This document shows positions 1-8,654 of a stretch of DNA of 64,000 nt, one piece after another. The notes beneath the pieces were generated by a model, which saw only the letters and a list, made by a program, of their open reading frames with translations, made no database searches and had not been told where the DNA came from. Each line of letters starts with the position of its first letter. The first letter of the stretch is position 1. The translations under genes and the position numbers were made by a program. The stretch is from Mesorhizobium sp. B4-1-3 (GTDB lineage Bacteria > Pseudomonadota > Alphaproteobacteria > Rhizobiales > Rhizobiaceae): assembly GCF_006439355.1 (NCBI RefSeq), contig NZ_VFTG01000003.1, forward strand, positions 186,001 to 250,000, given 5' to 3'.

Positions 1-141
1 ATAGGCGAGCGCCGTGGAAGCGCCCATCACGCTCGCCATGGCCAGGAATTCGCGGCGGTCCATCCGGCCGCCTTTGACTTCGGCTGCGTAGCTTTCGATG
101 ACCGCCGGGACGCGATCACCGTTGCTCTTGAACATTGTCAT
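1..141 (-). CDS. Partial Tat-exported protein, probably ABC transporter substrate-binding protein
   Basis: Only the first 47 codons are in the window; the gene runs off the left edge. The start at 141 is preceded by GGAGAA. The peptide has about 25 hydrophilic residues, then a twin-arginine signal (D-R-R-E-F-L) followed by a small hydrophobic stretch with A-S-T-A-L-A, so the product is exported by Tat. This long N-terminus before RREFLA resembles peptide/opine-type (SBP_bac_5) solute-binding proteins of rhizobia; that family call is from memory of the leader type, not from a domain. A copy of the motif shared with the sox and ridA promoters lies upstream, which suggests it is the uptake component of the island. 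Confidence 0.6.
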   Translation of the reverse strand, partial: MTMFKSNGDRVPAVIESYAAEVKGGRMDRREFLAMASVMGASTALAY

Positions 142-263
142 CGTTGTTCTCCGGTTCAGGGCTTTCCGCCCGTTACATTCCCCTTGCGGCTCAGCATGTT
201 AGGGGCGATGCAAAAATCCCGGAAGGGCTCGAACGGTTACAAACCGCAGAAACGCGGCCTTTG

Positions 264-297
264 AGACCTAAAAAAACGATGCCATTGGCCCGTCAAT
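264..297 (-). promoter_or_regulatory. Putative LysR-regulon box upstream of the ABC transporter gene (copy 3)
   Basis: Read on the - strand this is ATTGACG, five bases, ATGGC, a 12-base A/T-rich spacer, then GGTCT. The copy at 19965-19998 has ATTGACG-N5-ATGGC-N12-GGCCA in the same orientation relative to its gene, and the copy at 1284-1305 has ATGGC-N12-GGCCA. The right half here is degenerate (GGTCT). It lies about 120 bases upstream of the start at 141. Its role as binding site of the adjacent LysR protein is inferred. Confidence 0.4.
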
Positions 298-318
298 TTT
301 TGAAGGGGCGTGATGGCG

Positions 319-1212
319 CTACGGTCGCGCGGCGTCTTCCCTGGCCCTGGAAAGGATCCATTCCCTGACCGTGCGGGCGATGTTTCCTTTCGAAAGCTGG
401 CTCTCGGTCAGATAGTAATTCCAGGGACTTGGCGGCCGTACCGGAAACGGCTCGACGAGCAGCCCGCGTCGCATATAGGCATGCGCGAGTGAGCGCTGCG
501 TGGCGACGAGGCCCGCCCCCATCGCGGCAAGCTCGAGCGCGATGTTGGAGGCATTGGTCGACAGACCCTTGTCATGGTCCTCCAAGTCGACGCCAAGCGC
601 CTCGGTCACCACCTGCCAGTATTCCTGGCGGCCATGCACGAAGATCCAGTCCACCTTGAGCATGTCCTGCGGCGTCTTCAGCGCATGCTCGCCTTCGAGC
701 ATGCAGGGGGCGCAAAGCAGCACCAGTTCTTCGTTCCAGAGCGGGGTCGCCGCAGGCGGCCGGTCGTCGAAACGCCGCGTCGAGATGGTGATGTCGGCGA
801 TCTGCTCGCTCAAGTCCTCCCAGATCGTGCCGTGCAGCACGATCTCGATCTCGGGATGCTTCTTGCGGAACGCTGCCATGCAGCCAGCCAGCCAGTTCTC
901 AGCGAGGCTCATCGGACACGAGACCACCACCGTGCGATTGCGCGAGGATGCGACAATCGCCTCGGTCGCCTGGTCGATCTGGTCCAGCGCCTGGCGCAGC
1001 GTCGGCAGGAACGCCTCGCCCATCTCGGTCAGCTTCAGGCTGCGCGGATAACGGATGAACAATTGCCGGCCGATATAATGTTCGAGCGCGCGCACATGCG
1101 TGCTGACCGCGGCCTGCGTGTAGCCGAGCTCCTTGGCCGCCGTGGTGAAGCTCAAATGGCGGGCCGAGCTCTCGAACGAGCGGATATAGTTCAAGGGGGG
1201 CGGCGGCTTCAT
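319..1212 (-). CDS. LysR-family transcriptional regulator (GcvA-like)
   Basis: A 297-residue LysR protein with the N-terminal winged helix-turn-helix (LSFTTAAKELGYTQAAVSTH, about residues 20-40) and a C-terminal substrate-binding domain that includes a WIFVHG segment. An upstream in-frame ATG would add 27 residues, but the ATG at 1212 has AGGAG ten bases before it and gives the normal MKPPPPLNYIRSFESSARH beginning of GcvA-type regulators. It is transcribed divergently from the mmgE-sox operon, the classic layout for a LysR activator of its neighbour. The ligand cannot be told from sequence; a compound made or used by the neighbouring hydantoin/sarcosine enzymes is the natural guess. Confidence 0.9.
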   Translation of the reverse strand: MKPPPPLNYIRSFESSARHLSFTTAAKELGYTQAAVSTHVRALEHYIGRQLFIRYPRSLKLTEMGEAFLPTLRQALDQIDQATEAIVASSRNRTVVVSCPMSLAENWLAGCMAAFRKKHPEIEIVLHGTIWEDLSEQIADITISTRRFDDRPPAATPLWNEELVLLCAPCMLEGEHALKTPQDMLKVDWIFVHGRQEYWQVVTEALGVDLEDHDKGLSTNASNIALELAAMGAGLVATQRSLAHAYMRRGLLVEPFPVRPPSPWNYYLTESQLSKGNIARTVREWILSRAREDAARP

Positions 1213-1255
1213 CCCGGTCTCCTGTTCCACAGTCGCCACAGCTATCGCATGGGCA

Positions 1256-1307
1256 ATTGGCCAATCAATCGCAGACCAGCGACATGGCATCAATATTTTT
1301 GGCCAAA
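1256..1307. promoter_or_regulatory. Divergent lysR/mmgE promoter with palindromes and shared box (copy 1)
   Basis: Two palindromes with the same core sit here: ATTGGCCAAT at 1256-1265 and TTTGGCCAAA at 1298-1307, with centres exactly 42 bases apart, about four helical turns. The second is part of ATGGC-N12-GGCCA at 1284-1305, which recurs upstream of the RidA/MFS genes and, degenerated, upstream of the ABC transporter gene. The arrangement fits a LysR-type activator bound as a tetramer at two sites. The repeats are seen; the factor is inferred. Confidence 0.5.
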
Positions 1308-1382
1308 GCCGCCAAACTAATCGCGTGCCTGCGCGATGAACCCAATTTATTGATGTTGTGAAGAGACAGGGGAGAGAAGCGC

Positions 1383-2780
1383 GTGGCTGTGCCGTCGTAC
1401 CGGCGTGAGGGGCCTGTCGTCAGTTCCGACACATTCACGCGCCTTGCCGATTTCGTGCTGCGGCGCCCCGCTTCCGTCTTCCCTCAACCGGTGCTCGAAC
1501 AGGCGCGCTATCTTCTGCTCGACACGCTGGGCATCGCCGTCGCGGCCGGACCGATGGAAGCAGGCCGCATCGCCCGCGACGCCGCCGTGCTGCTCTATAG
1601 TTCGAGCGATCCGCACTATTCGGCCCGCATGCTGTTCGACGGACGCCGCGCCAGCATCGCCGGCGCGGCCTATGCCGTTGCCACGCAGACAGACAATCTC
1701 GATGGCCATGACGGCTACAGCCCCACCAAGGGCCATATCGGCGTGGCGGTGGTGCCGGCGCTGGCAGCGCTCGCCGAAGCGAGGCCCGATCTCACCGGGC
1801 CCGAAGCGCTGGCGTCCCTGGTCGTCGGCTACGAAGTCGCCGGCCGGGCCGGCATCGCCCTGCATGCGACGGTCAGCGATTATCATACCTCCGGCGCCTG
1901 GAACGCCCTGGGCGTGGCGGCTGTGGCGGCACGCTTGCGACGGCTCGACGAAGCACAATTGCGCGAGGCGTTGGGCGTTGCCGAGTATCACGGCCCGCGC
2001 AGCCAGATGATGCGCGAGATCGCCACGCCGACGATGCTGCATGACGGCTCCGGCCTCGGCGCTCTCATCGGCCTTTCGGCTGCCGTGCTTGCCGAACGCG
2101 GCTTCACCGGCGCGCCGGCGATCACAGTCGAGGCGCCGGATGTCGCGGCGCACTGGCAGGATCTCGGCGTCTTCTGGCAGTCACTGCATCAATATGTGAA
2201 GCCTTATCCGATCTGCCGCTGGGCGCATGCGGCGATCGATGCCGTGCGCGGACTTTGCCTGGCGCATAACCTTGCCCCGTCCGACATCGCCCATGTCCAG
2301 GTCAACAGCTTCCACTATGCGGCGACGCTGTTCGACGGCATGCCGGACACCACCTCGAAGGCGCAGTACAGCCTGCGCTTCGCCGTCGCGACCTTCATCA
2401 TTCACCGGCGTATCGGGCTCGAGCATATTTCCGGCGCCGGCCTCGCCGACGCCGCGGTCGCCGACATGCTCACCCGCATCACGGTAACCGAAACCGAGCG
2501 CCACAGCGCCCGCTTCCCGGCTGGCCGCTGGGCCGACGTCGTCATCACGACCAACGATGAACGCGTGCTGGCATCGGGCGACGTGCATGCGCGCGGCGGC
2601 CCTGAAGCGCCGATGCCCAAGCAGGACGTCGAGGCCAAATACATGGAATTCACGGCCCCCGTGGTCGGAGCCGGCCGCGCCGCTGCGATCCGCGACGCGG
2701 TGCTTTCGCTCGACGATCGCGACAGCCGCTTCTCCGATTTGTCTGCGCTGCTCTACGATCCTCCCAAGGTTTCGAGCTGA
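1383..2780 (+). CDS. MmgE/PrpD family protein
   Basis: A 465-residue protein with the MmgE/PrpD fold features: a helical N-terminal domain with LLLDTLGIAVAAGP, a segment with GHDGYSPTKGH where this family keeps active-site histidines, and a C-terminal domain with QYSLRFAVATFI. Family members are 2-methylcitrate dehydratases, aconitate decarboxylases and less defined isomerases/dehydratases, so the substrate is open. The start is the GTG at 1383 after GGGGAGAG. It is the first gene of the + strand operon and ends seven bases before soxB, so it probably handles a small acid produced or consumed by the pathway. Confidence 0.85.
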   Translation: MAVPSYRREGPVVSSDTFTRLADFVLRRPASVFPQPVLEQARYLLLDTLGIAVAAGPMEAGRIARDAAVLLYSSSDPHYSARMLFDGRRASIAGAAYAVATQTDNLDGHDGYSPTKGHIGVAVVPALAALAEARPDLTGPEALASLVVGYEVAGRAGIALHATVSDYHTSGAWNALGVAAVAARLRRLDEAQLREALGVAEYHGPRSQMMREIATPTMLHDGSGLGALIGLSAAVLAERGFTGAPAITVEAPDVAAHWQDLGVFWQSLHQYVKPYPICRWAHAAIDAVRGLCLAHNLAPSDIAHVQVNSFHYAATLFDGMPDTTSKAQYSLRFAVATFIIHRRIGLEHISGAGLADAAVADMLTRITVTETERHSARFPAGRWADVVITTNDERVLASGDVHARGGPEAPMPKQDVEAKYMEFTAPVVGAGRAAAIRDAVLSLDDRDSRFSDLSALLYDPPKVSS

Positions 2781-2787
2781 TCCCGCA

Positions 2788-4029
2788 ATGACTTTCAGGC
2801 TCCTGAAATACGGTCTCAGCAGGGACTATCCGGTGAGCGGCGACATCCCCGCCACGCCCGAGCTGAAGCCGGCCTACGACGTCGTCATCATCGGCGGCGG
2901 CGGACATGGACTGTCCTGCGCGCATCATCTTGCAAAGTACCACGGCATAAAGAGTGTGGCGGTGCTGGAGAAAGCCTATCTTGCCGGTGGCAACACGGCG
3001 CGCAACACCACCACCATCCGCTCCAACTACATCACACCGGAAGGCATCGCCTTCTACAAGGAAGGCGTCGAGCTGTTCGAGCGGCTCTCGCAAGAGCTCG
3101 ACTTCAACGTCATGTTCTCGCAGCGCGGCCAGCTGACGCTGGCGCATAGCGAGGCGACGATGCGCAGCTTCCACATGCGCGCCGAAATGGGCAAGCACAT
3201 GGGCACGCGCACCGAGGTCGTCGACCAGAAAGGCGTCGAGGAGCTCTGTCCGCTGCTGAATATGGATTATGGCGGTCCTCTCGAAATCATCGGCGGACTC
3301 TGGCATGCCGACGGCGGAACGGCGCGCCACGATGCCGTCGCCTGGGGCTACGCCGCCCAGGCGTCGCGGCGTGGCGTCGAGATCCACCAGCGCACCGAGG
3401 TGCAAGGCTTCGAGGCCGTCGGCGACCGCGTCCAGGCCGTCAAGACGAACAGGGGGCGCATCGCCTGCGGGCAGGTGCTGATCGCCACCGGCGGCATGAA
3501 TTACGACGTGGCACTGATGGCCGGCGTTGAGCTCCCGATCCGCTGCTATCCGCTTCAGGCGATGGTGACCCAGCCCCTGAAACCATGGCTGCACACGCTG
3601 GTCTCGTCGGTGTCGCTGCACACCTATTTGGTGCAGTCCTCGCGCGGCGAGGTCGTCATCGGCGGCGGCTCCGATCCCTACCAGCTCTATTCGACGCGCT
3701 CGACGCTCGACATGAAGGAGCATCTCGCCGAAGGCGCCGTCCACCTCTTCCCTTTCCTGCAAGGCGTGCGGCTGCTGAGGCAATGGGCCGGCATCACCGA
3801 CATGACGCCGGACTACAGCCCGATCATGGGCGCCAGCCCGCTTACCAATCTCTGGCTCGACTGCGGCTGGGGCACCTGGGGCTTCAAGGCGACGCCCGTC
3901 GCGGGCAAGCGCATGGCGCAGACGATCGCCGAGGGCCGCGTGCCCGACATCCTGAAGCCATTTGCGTTGGAGCGCTTCGAAACCTTCCGGCTGCTCAATG
4001 AAATGGGCGCAACGGCTGCGAGCCACTGA
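2788..4029 (+). CDS. soxB: Sarcosine oxidase beta subunit
   Basis: 413 residues, the usual size of heterotetrameric sarcosine oxidase beta. It has an N-terminal FAD-binding motif (VVIIGGGGHGLSCAHHL, about residues 31-47) and the GGNTARNTTTIRSNY segment typical of SoxB. A His at residue 181 (GGTARHDAVAWG) is the likely covalent FMN attachment site. In this enzyme family the beta subunit oxidises sarcosine or related N-methyl amino acids to the amino acid plus formaldehyde, passing C1 to tetrahydrofolate on the alpha subunit. The chosen ATG at 2788 matches SoxB N-termini; earlier in-frame codons overlap mmgE. It is followed by soxD, soxA and soxG with tight junctions. Confidence 0.93.
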   Translation: MTFRLLKYGLSRDYPVSGDIPATPELKPAYDVVIIGGGGHGLSCAHHLAKYHGIKSVAVLEKAYLAGGNTARNTTTIRSNYITPEGIAFYKEGVELFERLSQELDFNVMFSQRGQLTLAHSEATMRSFHMRAEMGKHMGTRTEVVDQKGVEELCPLLNMDYGGPLEIIGGLWHADGGTARHDAVAWGYAAQASRRGVEIHQRTEVQGFEAVGDRVQAVKTNRGRIACGQVLIATGGMNYDVALMAGVELPIRCYPLQAMVTQPLKPWLHTLVSSVSLHTYLVQSSRGEVVIGGGSDPYQLYSTRSTLDMKEHLAEGAVHLFPFLQGVRLLRQWAGITDMTPDYSPIMGASPLTNLWLDCGWGTWGFKATPVAGKRMAQTIAEGRVPDILKPFALERFETFRLLNEMGATAASH

Positions 4030-4032
4030 TCC

Positions 4033-4299
4033 ATGAAACTGCTCACCTGCCCCATGAACGGCCCGCGCAACATCGACGAGTTCCAGTCCTTCGGCCCGGT
4101 GCGTGCGCGGCCCGATCCGGACGGAACCGCCGACAGGGAATGGTCGCGGCATCTGTTCCGCGCCGAAAACCGCAAAGGCATAGTGGTCGAGTGGTGGCGG
4201 CACGTGCCGAGCAATTATTTCTTCCTGGCCGAGCGCGATCTCGTCAGCAATGAGATCATCCGCACCTTCGACGCATCCCAACTGCGGGACCGCGCATGA
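4033..4299 (+). CDS. soxD: Sarcosine oxidase delta subunit, zinc-site cysteines missing
   Basis: 88 residues, aligning by eye with SoxD through CPxxGPRNxxEF, the W-S-R-xLF block and the EWWRH segment. Known SoxD binds zinc through three cysteines and one histidine (about Cys6, Cys9, His59, Cys63). Here Cys6 and the histidine (His57) remain, but the second and last cysteines are asparagines (Asn9, Asn61), so the classical zinc site cannot form. Its place between soxB and soxA, three bases after soxB and overlapping soxA by ATGA, makes the identity secure. The subunit probably still packs in the tetramer without zinc, which hints at a divergent paralogue with another N-methyl substrate. Confidence 0.88.
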   Translation: MKLLTCPMNGPRNIDEFQSFGPVRARPDPDGTADREWSRHLFRAENRKGIVVEWWRHVPSNYFFLAERDLVSNEIIRTFDASQLRDRA

Positions 4300-7154
4300 A
4301 CCGGCTGCCACCCCCTTTCGGAAGCCGGATCGATCGAAGCCGCCCTGTCCGCTTCACCTTCGAGGGCAAACCCTTCGAAGGCTATGAAGGCGACAGCATC
4401 GCCAGCGCGCTTGCTGCATCGGGTCAGTGGGTGCTGTCGCGCTCGTTCAAATATCACCGCCCGCGCGGCATCCTGTCGATGGCCGGGGCCGACGCCAACG
4501 CGCTGGTGCAGCTTCCGTCCGAACCGAACGCCGCCGCCGAGCGTACGCCGATCAGCGAAGGGTTGCGGGTCAGCGCCCAGAACGTCAACGGCTCGCTCGA
4601 GCGCGACCGCGATGCCGTCATGGACAGCCTCGGCCGCTTCCTGCCGGTCGGCTTCTACTACCGCACCTTCATGGGTCCGCGCCGCGACAGCTGGCTGAAA
4701 TTCTGGGAACCGATCATCCGCCGCAAGGCGGGCCTGGGCGTCGTCGACACCAAGGCTCCGCACCGGCATTTCGACAAGACGCATCTGCATTGCGATGTGC
4801 TCGTCGTCGGCGCCGGGCCAGCGGGATTGAGCGCGGCGATCGCCGCTGCCGAGTCAGACGCCGATGTTGTGCTGTGCGACGAGAATCCGGAGATCGGCGG
4901 CGCGCTGGGCTATGGCCGCTACGATCCGGCCATTCTCTCCGGTCTGTCGTCGCGGCTGGCGGCGCTGCCCAATCTCAAGGTGCTGACCGGCACCGTCTGC
5001 AATGGCTGGTACGAAGACAACTGGCTGCCGCTGATCCAGGGCGATCGCCTCCATCGCACGCGCGCTCGCGAAGTGGTCCTGGCGACCGGCGCCATCGAGC
5101 AGCCCGCCGTCTTCCGCAACAACGACCTGCCGGGGATCATGCTCGGCAGCGCCGCTCAGCGCCTGATCCGGCACTATGGCGTGCGGCCCGGTCAGAGCGC
5201 GGTGGTTCTGGCCGCGAATGACGACGGCTACCGGACGGCGCTCGACCTGCTCGATGCAGGTGTGTCGGTCGTCGAGCTTGTCGATCCGAGATCGGACGGT
5301 GACGCTGGCCCGTTGGCTGCTGAACTGCGCAGCAAGGGCGTCGCCATCCGTAAAGGCGCAAGCGTCGAGGCTGCCGAAGGCACGCTCGGCAATCGCCACC
5401 TTGTCGGCGTCCGTGTCGGCGGGAACTGGATCGCCTGCGACCTGCTGACGGTTTCGATCGGCCAGGCGCCGGCGTGGCAACTGCCGTGTCAGGCCGGCGG
5501 CAAGGTCGGCTATGACGCCGGCATGCAAACGATGACGATCACGTTGCCGAAAGGTCCCGTCCATCTCGCCGGCGCAGTTGCCGGCGCGGACGAGTTGAAG
5601 GATGCCATCGCCAATGGCCAGCGCGCGGCGGCAGCCGCGCTTTCGCGACTCGGCCATGCAGTCGCCGATGAGCCTCCGGTAGCCCGTCCAAAGGCCGCTC
5701 GTCCCCGCTATGTGCAGCCGATCGCCGCCAACCCCAAGGGACGCGACTTCGTCGACTTCGACGAGGACCTGCAGGTCAAGGATCTGCAGAACGCGACCAA
5801 GGACGGCTATCGCGAGATCGAGCTCGTCAAGCGTTTCACCACCGTCGGCATGGGCCCGAGCCAGGGACGCCATTCGGCCCTGGCGACTGCCCGCATCGTC
5901 GCCGAGGCGACCGGCCGGACGGTCGGCGAAATCGGCATCACCACGGCGCGGCCTCCTGTCGGGCCGGAAACGCTCGGCGTGCTCGCCGGCCATCACGAGG
6001 TGCTGGAGCGCCGCACGGCGCTGCATGCGCGGCACGTCGCGCTGAACGCCGCGATGAAGCCGGTCGGCGCGTGGTGGCGGCCTTATTACTACGGTGACGC
6101 AAGCAGCGCGCGGGAAGCGGTGCGCCAGGAAATCCTCGCCGTGCGCGAAGGCATCGGCCTGCTCGACGTCTCGACGCTCGGCAAGCTGGAGATCCGCGGA
6201 CCGGACGCCGGCGAATTTCTCGACCGGCTCTACACGATGGCGCATGCCAACCAGCCGATAGGCCGCGTCCGCTACTGCCTGATGCTCAACGAGATGGGCT
6301 CGGTGATCGACGATGGCGTCGCCTACAGGATGGCCGAGGACCAGTTCTATGTGACGGCGACCACCGGCGCCGTCGCGCGCGTCTATGCCGACATGCTATT
6401 CTGGAATGCCGAGTGGCGACTGAAGGTCGACGTCCTCAACCTCACCGGCGCGTTCTCAGGCCTCAATGTCACCGGACCCAAGGCGCGCCAGGTGCTCGAA
6501 GCGCTGGAGAGCGACATCGACTTCAGCCGCGACGCATTCCCCTATCTGAGTGGCCGCGAAGGCACCGTCGCCGGGGTGCCGGTCCGCGTGATGCGCATCG
6601 GCTTCACCGGCGAGCTGAGCTATGAACTGCACTGCGCTTCCAGCATGGCGCCTGCGCTTTGGGATACGGTGATGGCCGCGGGCAAACCGCTTGGCTTGCG
6701 TCCATATGGCCTGGAAGCCTCGCGCATCCTTCGTCTGGAAAAAGGCCACATCCTGATCGGCCAGGACACGGATGCGATCACCACGCCCGACGAATTGGGC
6801 TTCGGCTGGGCGGTCTCGAAGAAGAAGCCGTTCTTCGTCGGCAAGCGCTCCATCGAGATGCGCGCAAGGCTCGGCCAGACCCGCAAGCTGGTCGGCCTGC
6901 AATACCCCGCCGGCGCCAGGAACATTCCCGGCGAAAGCTGTCTGGTGCTGCGCAACGGCGCACCTGTCGGCCAGATCACGTCAGTCGGATATTCGCCGTC
7001 GCTTGGGCGCCACATCGCGCTCGCCTATGTCCATGTCGACGACCAGGCGGAAGGCAGCCGCGTGACGGTGAAGTGCCGCAATGGCGAGCCGGTCGAGGCG
7101 CCGGTCGTCGCCCACGCCTTCTTCGATCCGACCAACGCGCGGCAGGAGATCTAG
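4296..7154 (+). CDS. soxA: Sarcosine oxidase alpha subunit
   Basis: 952 residues with the full SoxA order. The N-terminal ferredoxin-like domain has FTFEGKPFEGYEGDSIASAL and SFKYHRPRGI. A dinucleotide-binding Rossmann domain carries VVGAGPAGLSAA near residue 172, with a second half including ATGAIEQPAVF. From about residue 590 there is a GcvT-like aminomethyltransferase domain that binds folate and takes up the C1 unit as methylene-tetrahydrofolate. It overlaps soxD by four bases and its TAG stop abuts the soxG ATG. Slightly shorter than well-studied SoxA (about 960-1000). Substrate may be sarcosine, dimethylglycine or a related N-methyl compound. Confidence 0.93.
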   Translation: MNRLPPPFGSRIDRSRPVRFTFEGKPFEGYEGDSIASALAASGQWVLSRSFKYHRPRGILSMAGADANALVQLPSEPNAAAERTPISEGLRVSAQNVNGSLERDRDAVMDSLGRFLPVGFYYRTFMGPRRDSWLKFWEPIIRRKAGLGVVDTKAPHRHFDKTHLHCDVLVVGAGPAGLSAAIAAAESDADVVLCDENPEIGGALGYGRYDPAILSGLSSRLAALPNLKVLTGTVCNGWYEDNWLPLIQGDRLHRTRAREVVLATGAIEQPAVFRNNDLPGIMLGSAAQRLIRHYGVRPGQSAVVLAANDDGYRTALDLLDAGVSVVELVDPRSDGDAGPLAAELRSKGVAIRKGASVEAAEGTLGNRHLVGVRVGGNWIACDLLTVSIGQAPAWQLPCQAGGKVGYDAGMQTMTITLPKGPVHLAGAVAGADELKDAIANGQRAAAAALSRLGHAVADEPPVARPKAARPRYVQPIAANPKGRDFVDFDEDLQVKDLQNATKDGYREIELVKRFTTVGMGPSQGRHSALATARIVAEATGRTVGEIGITTARPPVGPETLGVLAGHHEVLERRTALHARHVALNAAMKPVGAWWRPYYYGDASSAREAVRQEILAVREGIGLLDVSTLGKLEIRGPDAGEFLDRLYTMAHANQPIGRVRYCLMLNEMGSVIDDGVAYRMAEDQFYVTATTGAVARVYADMLFWNAEWRLKVDVLNLTGAFSGLNVTGPKARQVLEALESDIDFSRDAFPYLSGREGTVAGVPVRVMRIGFTGELSYELHCASSMAPALWDTVMAAGKPLGLRPYGLEASRILRLEKGHILIGQDTDAITTPDELGFGWAVSKKKPFFVGKRSIEMRARLGQTRKLVGLQYPAGARNIPGESCLVLRNGAPVGQITSVGYSPSLGRHIALAYVHVDDQAEGSRVTVKCRNGEPVEAPVVAHAFFDPTNARQEI

Positions 7155-7742
7155 ATGGCCGCCGGCCTAGCGACTCGCATTTATCCTTTCATGCCTGGCG
7201 GCGCGGCCGATGGCACGAAGCTGATTTCCGGCGCGATCGTGTTGAGCGACCTCACGGACCGCCCGCGCTTTGGCTTGAAGGGCGGCGGCAGTGCCGCCTG
7301 GCTCGCCGCGCAGGGCGGTACGGTGCCGGCTGTCAACCGCATCGGCGACCACCGCGGCATGCGGGTCCTGCGCCTCGGCAACGAGGACATCCTGCTTCTC
7401 GCGGAGAGTGCGGCTGAGACGCTCGCCCAAGTCAAAACCGCCTGGCAGGCCGCGGCGGCGCCAAAAGGCTATTCGTCATGGCGCGAGGAAGGCTGGGCAT
7501 GGATACGCCTCTCCGGTCCTTGCCTTGCCGAAGCCATGAGCGCGCTTTGCGCGCTGGACCTCAGGCCCCAAAAATTCGGCGCCGACGATATCGCCCAGAC
7601 GCGCGTCGGCCATATCGAAGCCGTGACGTTTCGTTCGCCGGCCGGGTTCGACATACTCTTCGACATCACCGCTTCGGCCTACTTCGCCCGCGCCGTCGCG
7701 GCGATAGCCGGCCACACAGATCAGCACAGAGGACATTCATGA
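7155..7742 (+). CDS. soxG: Sarcosine oxidase gamma subunit
   Basis: 195 residues, in the position and size range of SoxG, starting directly after the soxA stop codon. The sequence is related to the YgfZ/GcvT-like fold found in gamma subunits, with a conserved block near RIGDHRGMRVLRLGNEDILLL and a C-terminal RSPAGFDILFDITASAYFARAV segment. The gamma subunit has no known cofactor and holds the tetramer together. It completes the soxBDAG set and overlaps the next gene by ATGA at 7739, so all are likely translationally coupled. Confidence 0.88.
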   Translation: MAAGLATRIYPFMPGGAADGTKLISGAIVLSDLTDRPRFGLKGGGSAAWLAAQGGTVPAVNRIGDHRGMRVLRLGNEDILLLAESAAETLAQVKTAWQAAAAPKGYSSWREEGWAWIRLSGPCLAEAMSALCALDLRPQKFGADDIAQTRVGHIEAVTFRSPAGFDILFDITASAYFARAVAAIAGHTDQHRGHS

Positions 7743-8647
7743 CCCGCCCCCAAGGAACCATCGCCCCGATCCTGACGCCGTTCGAAGACGATGGCCGCAT
7801 CGCGCGCGATCTCTGGATCTCTCACGCCAAATGGGTGCTCGGCCAAGGCGCGCATTTCCTCTCGCCCTTCGGCACGACGGGCGAAGCGCTGTCGGTGTCC
7901 TTGCGCGAGCGCATGCAGGCGCTGGAATGGTTGGTCGAGGCCGGTATCGCGCCGGACCGGCTGATGCCCGGCACTGGTGTCACCGCGCTTCCCGAAACGG
8001 TCGAATTGTCGGCCCACGCCGTCGGCCTCGGCTGCGCCGCGGTCATGGTGCTGCCGTCCTTCTTCTACACCGGCGCCGGCGACAACGGTCAGGCGCGCTA
8101 TTACGGCGAGCTGATCGAGAAGGTGGCAAAACCTTCGATGCGCGTGATCCTCTACCACATCCCGCAGAACTCCGGCGTGCCGGTCAGCCCTGCGCTCACG
8201 GCTAGGCTGAGCGAAGCGTTCCCGGACACCATCGTCGCCTACAAGGACAGCGCCGGCGACTGGAACAACACGGCCGCCGTCATCGCCGCCGCGCCCAGTA
8301 TTTCGGTCTTCCCGAGCTCCGAGGCGCAGCTCACCAAGGGTCTTGCCAGCGGCGCGGCCGGCTGCATCTCGGCGACGGTCAATTTGAACGCCGCCGCCAT
8401 CCGCCGTCTCTATGACGCGGCCAAGAAGGGCGAGGATGTCGCCGAGGCGGATGCCGCCATCAAGGCGTTCCGCAAGGTAATCCAGGATGCCGGGTTGATC
8501 CCGGCGATGAAGGCCGTGCTTGCGGTCAAGTCCGGCGACAGACGCTGGCTGAACCTGCGCGCGCCGCATGAGAACGCGACGCTGGATAACGGCCAGGCGC
8601 TGCTTGCCGCCCTTGGCAGCGCGGCCGACCATATCGGCCATAGCTGA
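7739..8647 (+). CDS. Dihydrodipicolinate synthase/N-acetylneuraminate lyase family protein
   Basis: A 302-residue TIM-barrel class I aldolase/lyase. It has GTTGE (near residue 40), the catalytic tyrosine in LYHIPQNSG and the Schiff-base lysine in VAYKDSAGDW. The family includes DapA, NanA, KDG aldolases and hydroxyproline-pathway deaminases, all acting on 2-keto acids. Biosynthetic DapA is unlikely: the gene sits inside a catabolic operon between soxG (ATGA overlap) and a 2-hydroxyacid dehydrogenase. It probably makes or splits a keto acid whose partner the next enzyme reduces or oxidises. Confidence 0.88.
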   Translation: MTRPQGTIAPILTPFEDDGRIARDLWISHAKWVLGQGAHFLSPFGTTGEALSVSLRERMQALEWLVEAGIAPDRLMPGTGVTALPETVELSAHAVGLGCAAVMVLPSFFYTGAGDNGQARYYGELIEKVAKPSMRVILYHIPQNSGVPVSPALTARLSEAFPDTIVAYKDSAGDWNNTAAVIAAAPSISVFPSSEAQLTKGLASGAAGCISATVNLNAAAIRRLYDAAKKGEDVAEADAAIKAFRKVIQDAGLIPAMKAVLAVKSGDRRWLNLRAPHENATLDNGQALLAALGSAADHIGHS

Positions 8648-8654
8648 GGTCGCA

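Noticed and set aside
135..492. Small + strand open frames to the right of the partial transporter gene
   Set aside because: They lack ribosome sites, overlap the putative regulatory box and the end of the LysR gene, and their peptides look like Arg/Pro-rich noise.
7739..8647. Biosynthetic dapA for lysine
   Set aside because: It is embedded with ATGA coupling in a catabolic sox operon, and the family covers many aldolases and lyases. Motifs for general class I catalysis are present but nothing specific to aspartate semialdehyde was recognised.
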